DNA from: Acanthosepion esculentum | Lineage: Eukaryota; Mollusca; Cephalopoda; Sepiida; Sepiidae | Assembly (NCBI GenBank): GCA_964036315.1 | Contig: OZ038508.1 | Coordinates: forward strand, 44,710,129 to 44,774,128 | Length of the DNA: 64,000 bases | Reading direction: 5' to 3' | Translations under genes and position numbers: made by a program | Notes under the pieces: generated by a model | Seen by the model: only the letters and a program-made list of their open reading frames with translations | Told to the model about the DNA's origin: nothing | Database searches by the model: none | Shown: one piece after another, positions 11,465 through 21,690 of the stretch | Numbering within the stretch: the stretch's first letter is position 1 | Layout of the letters: every line of letters begins with the position of its first letter

Positions 11465-12415
11465 TACTTTCCTCTCCCTGTATTTATAAGCCTACTTTAG
11501 CGAATTCTTGACGTCATAACGTAATATAATTCTGTCACATCTCCCTACTCCTGATAACACCATCCTCGTTCTCTTTTTTGCTGTACTTTCTTCTGCATTT
11601 CAAGGTTTGCATTGACCCTTTTCTCTCGGCTAGATAACGGTACGTCTTAACCATCCAGATGAAAAGTAGTAGGTTGTAATGAATTCTCCTCTATGTGGCC
11701 CGGATAGCAACAGTTTCAAACACGAGTATTTAAATGAGATTAATATATTTTTAAAGAACATGTAGTCGTTACTTGGGCTAAATGACTTCATCATCCTTAA
11801 TTTTCGTCATCAATCGCATGGCAGGGTGGGGTCGCATGGTCATTGCTCAGCCAAGTAGCTGATCAGTTCCCACCGTATATCTGGGTTGAAAGCCGTAGAT
11901 GAATTCATTTTTGTTCCATTAGGAGAACACTACCACCCTAGGCGTTGACATTTGTAATCCTTCCACCCACAGATGCTGTGTCATCATTGCACTGGGATCA
12001 CGCATCCTTGTGATACCCAGGCTACCCAATTTTGTTAGATTGTTGTTGAACCTACAGGAAGGTTCATCCGCCCTTTTTCAGGTCACCCTGATGAGATAAC
12101 CGGTTTAGACCCCGATGAACCGACCATGCGCAAGGTAATTGTGTGTTCCATCAAATTATTGGCAGTCATAGAGTTATTTTTCACAAAACCTGCCTACCTC
12201 ATTGCTCAGTTAACGTTAAATACTCCTGGTGGGACATAATTGACGATCATTTATTTTCCTCGGTTTTCAGCCTAACACCAGAGAGAGGAGGTAATTTAAC
12301 ACTAACAATGATAGTCATCATTATTCTATTCTCCACTTTTTTTTACAGTGAGGTTCACCGCGTACAAGGCCCAGGAGGCACTCGAGGTAGAGGGTTAGAG
12401 TAACAGGCAGAATAT
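11465..12415. other. about 950 bp without recognised features
   Basis: GC content is higher than in neighbouring DNA at 11800-12130, which suggests an old repeat, but I recognise neither protein nor repeat family. Confidence 0.4.
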
Positions 12416-12419
12416 GTGG

Positions 12420-12850
12420 ATAGCAGGGAAAGATAACGGCTAACCCTAGATTGAACAGATTAAGATTGTAGGGATCGAGGAAACGTCGTCTTGGAAATCA
12501 GTTCCACAGAGCTGTGGTTCGCGGGAAAATGCTGTTCGAGTGGAACTTACTTCTCGCCAATGTATTACGGAAGGAATGTGACTTGTTTGCTATAATGTGT
12601 GTGGCATGCCGTGGGCTATCCGTGATGTGAGGGCTCTGATGTCTTTTTGGATTCTGTCGAGACGGGAAAGTGACCACTGGTCATCTCCCCACCACAAATA
12701 TTAAAACGGTCCCCCATTTTAGGCCTGATCTGGCTCATGTAATTATAGCGCATAGCACGAAAGGTCAATTACTTAATAGAGTGATACAGGGAGCCAACAA
12801 TCTTTCCTGCTTCTTTAGCGATGGATTATATGTACGTGTTCCACATGAGG
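12420..12850 (-). pseudogene. CR1/Jockey-type LINE, post-RT region (3' part)
   Basis: The - strand reads DLMWNTYI, SIAKEAGKIVGSLYHSIK, YKSQIRP-like YMSQIRPKMGD, then IWGGDDQWSLSRLDRIQKD and a degenerate LWN-to-YNL end. The consensus is LGFTxSxDLxWNxHI-xSIAKxAxxKVGxLYR, YKSQIRPxxEYCSHIWGGAxxxSLxxLDxIQ. It continues the RT fragment at 13385-13690; the SINE copies at 12865-13380 separate the two parts. Confidence 0.75.
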
Positions 12851-12864
12851 TCAAAGCCGAACTA

Positions 12865-13128
12865 AATTACATTATTTACATTATTCGCACTGTTATCCTC
12901 ATCGTCATTGACATATTCAGAACGTTTCGTCCGTTGTCCGCTCCGGCCTTCTTCAGGTGATTGGAATTTCGAACCGAACCCTTTATTTGGCCCAGCAGGA
13001 TAGAACGTTCAAATTCCACGTGCCATGCCTCTACCAGATGTCTCAGTTATTCACCTTTAACTCAACTTTCCATGTTTTGGTTCACAACTGCTGCAGCTTG
13101 GTAGTGAACTCGCAACTCTTTGGGTCTA
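12865..13128 (-). mobile_element. tRNA-like SINE, family S1 copy A
   Basis: The - strand holds a head with GCGAGTTCACTACCAAG (B-box-like), body AATAACTGAGACATCTGG, ATGGCACGTGGAATT, AAATAAAGGGTTCGGTTCG, then CACCTGAAGAAGGCCGGAGC and GACGAAACGTTC, with tail CGAATAATGTAAATAATG. The same order of blocks occurs in six further copies in the window. The family is non-coding and tRNA-related. Confidence 0.85.
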
Positions 13129-13129
13129 G

Positions 13130-13180
13130 TCATTAGTCAACTTATTTATTTGGGTCTAGTCATTAGTCATCTTATTTATC
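13130..13180. repeat. 28 bp tandem duplication
   Basis: TGGGTCTAGTCATTAGTCA occurs at about 13122 and 13150, each followed by A/T-rich CTTATTTA. Confidence 0.75.
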
Positions 13181-13380
13181 AAGTGGACCATATGGAACTA
13201 GAACAATCTTCCCCGGTGGACGAAATAAAAGGTTCGGTTCGAGATTTCAATCATCTGAAGCAGGCCGAAGATTACAAAGGTCGAAACGTTCTGAATATGA
13301 CAATGAAGATGAGGATAAATGTCCGAATAATGTAAATTGTGTAAGTAATCATAATAGCTCATCTCAGAGATATAGGCAGA
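13180..13380 (+). mobile_element. SINE family S1 copy B, lacking head
   Basis: Blocks ATGGAACTAGAACAATCTTC, CGAAATAAAAGGTTCGGTTCG, CTGAAGCAGGCCGAAG, GGTCGAAACGTTC, GTCCGAATAATGTAAATTG and CATCTCAGAGATATAGGCAG follow the S1 order. It is in inverted orientation to copy A with 5' ends facing, so the pair can fold into a long hairpin. Confidence 0.85.
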
Positions 13381-13384
13381 TGGT

Positions 13385-13690
13385 GAGCTAAATGTACAAT
13401 AGTCTCTCAAGGCATGGAGCCTCCCCGAGGCGGCATCCATTTATCTTGACTGTTGGTAGTTCGGAGTCAGTTCGGCTATGATGGAATATAACTAGTTTGA
13501 GTTTTGATGCATCGAATGTTACCAGCTATTTTTTCCCCGTCACTGAGATGTTAGAGCAAGCTCGAATAAATAATCAGGTTTCTAATCTCTTATCATCAAG
13601 AGTTTTGGAGGCCCACCTGTATATCGCCGAATCATCGGCATAGATATATAAGTAGCGGTAACTGAATGTTTTTGGACTAGAATTTGCCCA
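13385..13690 (-). pseudogene. CR1/Jockey-type LINE reverse transcriptase with YADD
   Basis: The - strand reads LYIYADDSAIYRWASKT, LDDKRLET, a stop, LFIRACSNISVTGKK, a stop, LVTFDASKLKLVIFHHSRTD, SELPTVKINGCRL. YADD at 13631-13642 is the catalytic Y-x-D-D of reverse transcriptases; ADDxxI and VxFNASKTK follow in this LINE group. Both Asp residues are intact although two stops interrupt the frame. The continuation lies beyond the two SINE copies, at 12850 and below. Upstream RT motifs (13690-13760) are not recognisable. Confidence 0.85.
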
Positions 13691-14580
13691 GTTAACAGTG
13701 ATTAAACTTTTTTGAGAGATCTGGCGGAAAGGTGAGCAAATGAGTTCCAGAATTCTTTACCACATTTCATCGAAACATGCTGAATATTGGACCTCGACTT
13801 CAAGAGACAGCCACCTGGCCCTGAGACGTGCCTGATAATCCATAAGTTCGTGGATATAGTATAAACCAATATTTTCTTTAACTGGCATATGAATTAAAGA
13901 TTGCATCAGTTTATACTATCTAAACTATAATAAAAAAATCTATAATTTTGATAAGTGAACGCACATATGTCAGAAGATTTAAACTAATTTAAAAATATTT
14001 TCACCTATCAAAATTTTATTTTAATAATAATAAAAATAATATACCGACGCAGATTGAATGAAACGAGATAATAAAAGCCTTGTGAAATTCATGACCTTAT
14101 ATCGACGGTTGCACAGATTGTGCAATGGTAGGTCTATATACGGTCATTCTACTAGACTGCTTGGTAACAGAGGCTACAAAATTCAGTCCACTCTGGTTTT
14201 TACTCCATAGTCGGTGGGGGAAGAGATGGATGCACATTTTTCCCAACGGAATTTTGTTCGAAAGTGAATGTAATGAACATGACTGAGATTGAACCCAGTT
14301 CGTCAATTTGTCCTTCTAAGACGCTAGCATTTATGCACCATATGAACGTCTATACTTGAGATATATGGAAGGAGAGAAAGAAGACAGAAATATGTTAAAA
14401 TTGCGTGTTAAACCAAAATTATATTTGCCGGAAGTGGAGCGATACATTTCGTTTGTCTCTGAAAATAGATTTACTATGGGTCACACGAAATTTGATTCAC
14501 GCACATTCCTTTAATTTGACAGCCTCTGTAAAGTTTGCAGAGAAATTCCAATGCAATGTTACAGAACTTCATATAATAAT
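13691..14580. other. stretch with a tRNA-like B box on - strand near 14255-14340
   Basis: The - strand has AACTGGGTTCAATCTCAGT, a B-box match, with GCTAGCGTCTTAGAAGGAC upstream as an A-box-like block. This could be an old SINE head. A 75-codon open frame at 14405-14629 has no recognised similarity. Confidence 0.4.
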
Positions 14581-14672
14581 TGAGCCGTATTTTGTCGGTC
14601 TGGCAATAGAATTGCTCTTATCTATTAAATAAGAGGAATTCTATTGCCAGACCGACAAAATACGGTGGCTCA
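14581..14672. mobile_element. 92 bp near-perfect palindrome, MITE-like hairpin
   Basis: The left arm TGAGCC-GTATTTTGTCGGTC, then TGGCAATAGAATT, and the right arm inverse TGAGCCACCGTATTTTGTCG, then GTCTGGCAATAGAATT, pair over about 44 bp with a two-base bulge and few mismatches. The turn lies around 14625 (TATTAAATA). No target duplication is obvious. Confidence 0.7.
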
Positions 14673-14792
14673 AAACGGAAGTTAACTTTTGAGCTCATTA
14701 ATATAAAACGGTACAGTCACAGCATATAGAGTCCGGGAGCCCACCGCTTCGTACAATTTTATGCGTGGAGAAAAGCTACAAAATGCATGTTT

Positions 14793-14848
14793 TCACACAC
14801 ACACACACACACACGCGCACACACACACACGCGCACACACACACACGC

Positions 14849-14930
<82 letters not shown>
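14793..14930. repeat. compound (CA)n(TA)n microsatellite
   Basis: CA with several CGCA variants to 14886, then TA. Confidence 0.97.
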
Positions 14931-14933
<3 letters not shown>

Positions 14934-15040
14934 TTACAGTGAGGTATGGGTAAATCAATATTGCAGGATATGCGTGTTAAACAATAGTGGCAGGGATTTA
15001 AGGGTGAATTTGAATAATAAGGGGACAGGCAAAGTTAATA

Positions 15041-15237
15041 CAGTGTAACCCGGATAGAAGAGAGTTGTCGGGACCGGAGAAGAAGTATTTTAAATCCGGG
15101 TTTCTCTTATATCCGGGTTTGGTCTATTTTATATATATTAACACAGGCTCTAATTTGGGACCAGATAAAATCTCTCTTATATCCGAGTTTCTCTTATATC
15201 CGGGTCTCTTATATCCGGGTTACACTGTATGTTAATA
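15041..15237. mobile_element. 197 bp pogo/Tigger-like MITE
   Basis: The element begins CAGTGTAACCCGGATA and ends with its inverse TATCCGGGTTACACTG; about 22 of 23 terminal bases pair. TA stands directly outside both ends (15039-15040 and 15238-15239), as for Tc1/mariner-superfamily targets. CAGTG-type ends are typical of pogo/Tigger. The inside repeats CTTATATCCGGGTTT-like units four times and codes for nothing. Confidence 0.85.
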
Positions 15238-16640
15238 ATAACAGGATGGGCAAATCAAGAGTAGATGAAATATAAGCGGTTAATAGGAAAATATGTTTTT
15301 TTTTTAAAAAAACGTGGGAAGGCATAGCAAGAGGAATAGACGGAATTTAATGTAGGAGAAAGGAAAATATATTAATAATGAGGGGAGGGGCAAAGCAAGA
15401 GCATATGGAATGGAAAGGAGGGAGATGAAAAAGTACATGTATTTTCATCCGGGTTTATATAAACCCAAAATTCATTTTCTAATGTGCTTACAGTCTGACA
15501 TCATTTCAGGCCTCTAATTTAACAACTTATTTTGGTATGGATACGACATGATTTCCAGTTTCTCCCCCTGGCAGAATCAACACATATTATTACCAATGTT
15601 GTAAGGTTTGGGTTTCCTTAAAAGGATCTAGCACACACTTGGGATTCTTCCATTTCTTTTCCCTTTATTTCCCACGCATGACTGGCCAGTTTTGTACAGT
15701 GCATATTTTTTTTTCAGTATGAATAATGACTGCTGTTTGCACCCTCTTTTATAAAACTAATTTCAGCACATATACTTTACATTCGCAATTTTCGTTCTCT
15801 ACAACAGCTTTGTGACCCCATCCATTGGAATTTGGTGAAAGGTGGGTGAGTCATGCGCGTCTCCGCCGAGTGAAAGGTGCTGACTTAGAGTGGCATTTTG
15901 ATGCCGGTTAGGCTGTTAGAATATTGGGATTGCTGGGTTGAACAATGGTAACCCTTCCCGTGTATACGTTAGTGTAGGTCGCATTTTGTTTTAGTTTTTT
16001 CTCTTTTTTTCAAGTAAACTTAGCTAGAGTGTGTATGCACATTGGACCCTTTTTTTTCTGGCCCGAATTTTTTTATTTTGTTTAAATCCCCATCCCTCCC
16101 ATCGTTAGGGGTTGGGGGTAATGATATCAGTTCTCTGGTGGATGCGGTGCATCTTTCGTTTCGAGTGTTTTTCGTATTTGTTGTTGTGGTTGGGTCAGTG
16201 TGCGTTTGTAGTGAGTACGAATGTGTTTATATTTTTAAAGTCCCGCATTGATTTCGTCCAGTTAACTGATGTTTTTGTCACAGTTAGGGTTGTGGGGGAT
16301 ATTACTAAAACCATTTTGTTTAGATTTTTGTATATAGTTTTGTAATCATTGTAATTACTCATTAGGGTTGTTTTAGATTTTTAAATTGTTATTTTATTCC
16401 ATTCCCCTCCCCCACAGCCAATGAATTGTATAAATGGAGACTATTTAGGATTTAATAGAATTTCTGAGGTATTATGGTGGATGAAGTATGAATGGTAAGT
16501 AAGAATGAGTTGTTTTGGTGAAAGGAATATTGTTTGTATGTTTGGGTCAGTGTTTGCGGCTAGCTAAGTTTAATGTTAAGACAGATGATGACCATGCTTT
16601 CCCGATTCCCTCTTTTCGGATTTGGGCCATATTTGTACTT
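15238..16640. other. about 1.4 kb without recognised genes
   Basis: Near 15245-15420 GGGCAAAGCAAGAG-like blocks recur and also echo the sequence just before the MITE, so an imperfect local repeat is present. T-rich open frames at 16042-16345 show no family similarity. Confidence 0.45.
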
Positions 16641-16699
16641 TTTTGTGCAATAAATATTCTACAACTGCTTTGTAGACCATAGCTTTTGTTTACCTGTTA

Positions 16700-17545
16700 C
16701 TTCCAGTAGATATTTGTTTCTATCCCTACAGTAGAACACTTTATTGTTTATATCGTTTGTTTGCCTGCTGTCTTTGAAATTCCTGGTGTACTATTTTTTT
16801 ATGGTAGCTCCCAAATTGCTTGTACAACTATAGCTTATTTTCACGGTTTTTCTATTGAAGATTTGATGCAGTTCAGAATTTGTAGGACGGTGCTTATCAA
16901 GCAACGTAAAAAAACATTTTCACTATGTTTGATTTTACCTCCAGATTAAAGGTAGAAGGTAAACCAAATTATATTTCTTTTACTTTTAATGTGTCCCATT
17001 GCTTGATGCTTTTGGAGGTTGAATTCAGGTTTAGCCTTATGCCCCTTTTCTATTTATTCTCTTTTGTATACCTTCCTCAAAAATATTCTTGCAAGAGGAA
17101 TTTTTTGATAGTTTGCATTCTATTTTTACGGATATGCTTCATTACAGCTTTAGGATTGCTGGTTCCAGCATTCACATATTTCAATATGCTGTTGAGTTTT
17201 ATATATGAGGAAACGCTCACATTTTGTACATTTAATTCTATGTTCAATTATTGAACTATGTTTTGATTAATGTCAACCTTAATTTCAAGACCGAAGTTTT
17301 TGAGGGATTTAAATTAAAGTTTCCTTATTTTATCATTATTTCTTCTATTATCTGAGACTACCATCAGGCCGTCGTCACTATACAGGCCATAAACATATGC
17401 GCTATTTCCTTGATCCTAGTTAATATGTAAATGTCCATCATACGATATTTGGCTGTTTAGGTTTCCATCAACTTTTATTCTACCATATCTTATCATGCAA
17501 CTTCAATTCATCAGGGCGTCCAACATCAAATTGAGCAGATTTTCT
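16700..17545 (-). pseudogene. reverse transcriptase relic of GLYxDDGL type
   Basis: The - strand reads FDVGRPDELKLHDKI, AYVYGLYSDDGLMVVSDN, NDKIRKL, FKSLKNFGLEIKVDIN, then YIKLNSILKYVNAGTSNPK, VMKHIRKN, FGLPSTFNLEVKSNIV, and SYHKKIV. From memory this matches an RT family common in cnidarian and mollusc genomes with GLYRDDGLAVxxN, FKxxGLxITIxTN, KPNxxPLYINxxSNHP, and FNPPYSxNVxTNIGK...SHNKKIL. YSDD lies at 17371-17382, with both Asp intact. Several stops follow. I cannot say whether this belongs to Penelope-like, DIRS or another order. Confidence 0.7.
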
Positions 17546-17618
17546 TATACACATGACATTATTTCTTTCTTTCAATGGTCTTCTTACATATACTCTTGCA
17601 TTAGAATGTAACGCTGTT

Positions 17619-17622
<4 letters not shown>

Positions 17623-17675
<53 letters not shown>
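17623..17675. repeat. (TA)n microsatellite
   Basis: About 26 TA units; ends exactly at the transposon that starts at 17676. Confidence 0.97.
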
Positions 17676-17678
<3 letters not shown>

Positions 17679-18037
17679 TGTGACCCAAAAACACGGGAAC
17701 ATTTTTACAATCCAATAAAACCAAGAGTGATGGAAGAAAAATATTTAATTCATAGTAATTGAAATCTTAAAACATGCCATTTAAGAAACAATGATGGAAA
17801 TTTCATTTTTTTTTAAATTACGTCCTGTAGATGGCGTCCTCCTGTACGAATGCATTCTTGAAATCTGCTGTTGAGATTCCTCATTGACTGCTGCAACATC
17901 TCAGTTGGGATACTGTGAATTTCATTCTCGTTACTAAAATGGCGAAATGCTTACTTGCTCGAGGTCACTGTCTCGCAGTGTTGCCACTTGCTTATGTCTG
18001 GCCATACGCACTTCAAAATTCCCGTTTTTTGGGTGTC

Positions 18038-18041
<4 letters not shown>
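17676..18041 (-). mobile_element. internally deleted Tc1/mariner-superfamily transposon
   Basis: The left end CAGTGTGACCCAAAAACACG and the right-end inverse GGGTGACACCCAAAAAACGG share GTGAC, CCCAAAAA and CGGGAA blocks, so they are diverged terminal inverted repeats. TA arrays flank both sides, which is consistent with a TA target. Inside, the - strand codes ENEIHSIPTEMLQQSMRNLN, then SRFQECIRTGGRHLQDVI, matching the transposase C-terminus IPxEMLQRxMxxLxxRxQxCIxxxGGHLxDVIF. The catalytic part is missing, so it is a short non-autonomous copy. Confidence 0.75.

Positions 18042-18124
<83 letters not shown>
18042..18124. repeat. (TA)n microsatellite
   Basis: About 41 TA units directly after the transposon end. 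Confidence 0.97.
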
Positions 18125-18128
<4 letters not shown>

Positions 18129-18238
18129 AGAAATTAATTAAAACCTACCATATTCCATCATCACATATTAGATATTCTTTTGACTAATTCAATCGTCTAT
18201 TTCGAAGTGTTTTTGTTAACGATGGTATATCAATTGCA

Positions 18239-18256
18239 TATATATGTGTGTGTATG

Positions 18257-18292
<36 letters not shown>

Positions 18293-18330
18293 TATGAGTG
18301 TGTGTGTGTGTGTGTGTGTGCGTGTGTGTA
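18239..18330. repeat. mixed (TA)n/(TG)n microsatellite
   Basis: TA and GTAT units, then TG to 18330. Confidence 0.95.
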
Positions 18331-19995
18331 TCTATGTTTGTGTGTTTGTTCTAGAATACACTCTTTCATTAATGCACTTTACTATTCCTATACTGATATA
18401 TTTAGTTCGTTTCAAATGCATTACGTATGCATCGCAAATATTCGGATGACCTGACAATGGCCGTCATCAAACAAGGCTGGGTGGAAATTTAAAAAAATAC
18501 TTCTCACGGTTTTGCCTTAATAGTGACGACGAATATTATCTGTACTAAGATGATTATCAATGTCTGCCAAATCTTTCTCTAACGATAATAAAACCTTAAG
18601 ATAATATTACTAATAATAAGTTCTAACAAAATAGAAACGGAAGAAAGTTGAAATCTATACTATTCAAATCTAATAATCGTTGACATGCTTCGACTAATAC
18701 AAAAATCAATATAATACTACTACTAACAAGGCGAGATCTAATTCAATTGAAATACTGACGGAAGAATATTTAATGAAAATATAATAATGTCTGCAAATAT
18801 TTAATCAAATGAAATAGTTTAAGATATTATTATTACTCATAATATAACAAAAACAAGTGAAGTAAGATGAAAGAAATGCATATCAAATAAATATGTTCAG
18901 AATTCCATCATTTAACAATAAGTACTTTCACTCTAATTTCATTAAAAATGTGAAATTAAGATAAAATATATACTAGACGAAAAGGAATAATGATTGATAA
19001 TGCTTACTTCTTTGAATGATGCAATCCATGATAACGTTATCAATACTACTAATTTAATCAAAATCAAAGGATATTGATATTAAACAAATACAATTAAAAT
19101 CGTAATTATGGATGGAAATGCTTCATCAAACATTAACATTTAAGAGTGACGGTTTGTGATGTAAACTAAATTTAAAATGAACGAAATTCTTTTTATGATT
19201 TTATTAATTACTGGCAATCATTTAGTTCATAAAAATTATTGATAATGCTTTATTTAATTAAAATACTATAATATAGTAACTTTGAAAAGTTGTCATAAAA
19301 TAAGGGACATGGTATTTGCGATAAATGCAACTGAAATGTATATTAAATAAATGCTATTTAAAAAGTATTAATGGTTGACGATTCTTCATTTAAAAAAATA
19401 TATATTTGATAAATAGCCACTGAGAAAATGTTTGTTCTTTTTATTTCTTTAAATGAAATGTTTTTATACGAATAAATGTAAACCAATGGGCAGTTTTATA
19501 TGTAATTAATATTTGTACCTGAATTCTTCTTTATTTTGTTACAGATTGAAAAACATCATCATCCTTCGACCAGTTTAATTTCTCATCTTCAGACTGATTG
19601 TTCGTTTCCGAGTTTGTCTATCTACATTTAACTGCTTGTACTTCTTCAATACCTAAAGAGCCAAATAAGGTTCATATGACATCCTACTTATTTTTAAATT
19701 GTCTACCACGTTTCGAATTCAGGGTTTTCCATCTCCTATACAAATTGACAGGTATGGCTAGAGAACCATTTTAACTCATGACTGTGGTAGTAGAATACTT
19801 TATACTTTTTCCAAAAGTATCAAATTCGTGTGGGTTTCGAACACGTCTCTTCGATTTCGTTTCACGAACCTCTGATCAATACACTAACTGCATATTCGGA
19901 AGCTTCAATCGATTTTAAATTTACTCTACTCGTTTATAAAAATACTGGATGGCTATAAAAGTGCAATCGTATCAGCGACAATTACGCATCACAAG
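18331..19995. other. 1.6 kb AT-rich stretch; tRNA-like B box on - strand near 19820-19905
   Basis: Very AT-rich with no coding similarity. On the - strand GACGTGTTCGAAACCCACAC is a strong B box preceded by TTAGTGTATTGATCAGAGG, which may be an old SINE head. Confidence 0.45.
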
Positions 19996-20215
19996 CAACT
20001 ATTTTATTTATTTTAGGTTTTTTGTTTCGGCTATGTTTCCAAAATCTGGCTTTGAGAACAGTGGATAGAACACTTCTGTTCAACTTTCCTTAAGTGATCT
20101 CTTCCAAGTATGACAAGAGATATATCAAGGTGTGCCTTGTGGCAAAATGCTAATTAACATATTCGCTGTTCTAGTAGAATATTATGGCCCGAGACAGATG
20201 ATATTTTTTGTTAAA
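19996..20215 (+). repeat. direct repeat flanking the GAT/GGT array, copy 1
   Basis: TTTCCAAAATCTGGCT, GAGAACAGTGGATAGAACA, TTCCAAGTATGA, GGCAAAATG and GTAGAATATTATGGCC occur in the same order at 20974-21175. The offset is about 978 bp. Confidence 0.8.
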
Positions 20216-20603
20216 GTAATTCGATGTTGGAAAGTATCAGACGGTGTGTCTGTAATACAGCTCACTGTTCAAGAAAAAGAAACATACGAATCTCAACAAG
20301 CAGAATTGATCCAGAATGCCCAGTTAACAAAGCCACAGAGTTTTACTTTGAGAAGACTGACTTCAAAAAGTTCAGAGGTCATCCAAGTACCACTATAGAC
20401 ACAATGCCGAAACCGGAACATTCAAAGAACAAGGCATGAATATCCCACTTTTTCTTTGGAGAAGTTTACAATCAACGAAGATCTACAATGAATCCGCAAA
20501 ATCGCAGAGGACAGAGAAGGCTAGCGAAATATTGTCGAATCAGTATACAATGTCACCGAAGATAAGAGAACGTGTTATTTTATGACCTCAAATCAAATCA
20601 GCT

Positions 20604-20646
20604 TTGATGATGATGATAATGATGATGATGATGATGATACCGGTGG

Positions 20647-20680
<34 letters not shown>

Positions 20681-20720
20681 GGTGGTGGTGGTGGTGGTGG
20701 TGGTGGTGGTGGGGATTATA

Positions 20721-20758
<38 letters not shown>

Positions 20759-20808
20759 ACTGGTGATTATGATGATACTGGTGGTGGTGGTGGTGGTGGT
20801 GGTGGTGG

Positions 20809-20878
<70 letters not shown>

Positions 20879-20910
20879 ACTGGTGGTGATGATGATGATA
20901 CTGGTGGTGG

Positions 20911-20972
<62 letters not shown>
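20604..20972. repeat. (GAT)n/(GGT)n trinucleotide array
   Basis: Alternating blocks of GAT and GGT, with isolated ACT/ACC codons, span about 370 bp. Open frames giving poly-Asp/Gly, poly-Met/Val, poly-His or poly-Ser are artefacts of the repeat; the surrounding frame shows no coding support. Confidence 0.95.
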
Positions 20973-20973
<1 letters not shown>

Positions 20974-20974
<1 letters not shown>

Positions 20975-21175
20975 ACAACTATTTTATATCTTTTAGGCTT
21001 TTCGTTTCGTCCATGTTTCCAAAATCTGGCTGTGAGAACAGAGGATAGAACATTTCTGCTCAACCTCCCTTCCAAGTATGAAAATAGATATACCATAGAG
21101 AGCGTTATGGCAAAATGACCATTAACATATGTTCTCTTCTAGCAGAATATTATGGCCTGCGACAGATAATAATTT
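20974..21175 (+). repeat. direct repeat flanking the GAT/GGT array, copy 2
   Basis: This diverged second copy of 19996-20215 starts CAACTATTTTATATC immediately after the array. Confidence 0.8.
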
Positions 21176-21690
21176 TTACATTTATCTTCTACTTAGAGAA
21201 AGCTCAAGAAGAAAGATATCACTGCCTGTTCCAAAGGTATTAGATTGACGAATTGTATATGTTAAAATTTAAAAACTTTTTCTATTAAGTTTTAGTTGAT
21301 TGCCAATTTCATTTTCCACGTAGTAAATATTCCGTTATTATAAACTCCTTATAATATTTTGTGCAACCCGCAAGCGTTGTAATCCGATGATAATTTAAGA
21401 CGCCCAACTTCTATAATTGGAAATCCAGGAAAACCAGCAAATATTCTGCAGATTTTTTTTAAAGAAATAATGGAAGAGGCAAAATCCCAATTTAACAAGA
21501 ATAACATATGCTGCGTATATTTTTATTTTATTGTATTCCAGAATCTAACTTTTACATTTGTGAATCTAACATTCTCCCAAGCATCAACTATAACTGTCGC
21601 GTCTGGCACTGTACTTCTGTTATATATTTAGATATTTTTTGTTAAAATACAAATAATATGCAATGTTATTTGTTCTGAGCTGACATCACG
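21176..21690. other. stretch without recognised features
   Basis: AT-rich; nothing recognised. Confidence 0.45.

Noticed and set aside
12088..12120. CTGATGAGATAACCGG as hammerhead core
   Set aside because: No GAAA follows at the required place and helix II does not pair.
20582..21118. 178-codon open frame rich in Asp and Gly
   Set aside because: It is only the translation of the GAT/GGT array; all six frames are long here and the flanks show no coding support.
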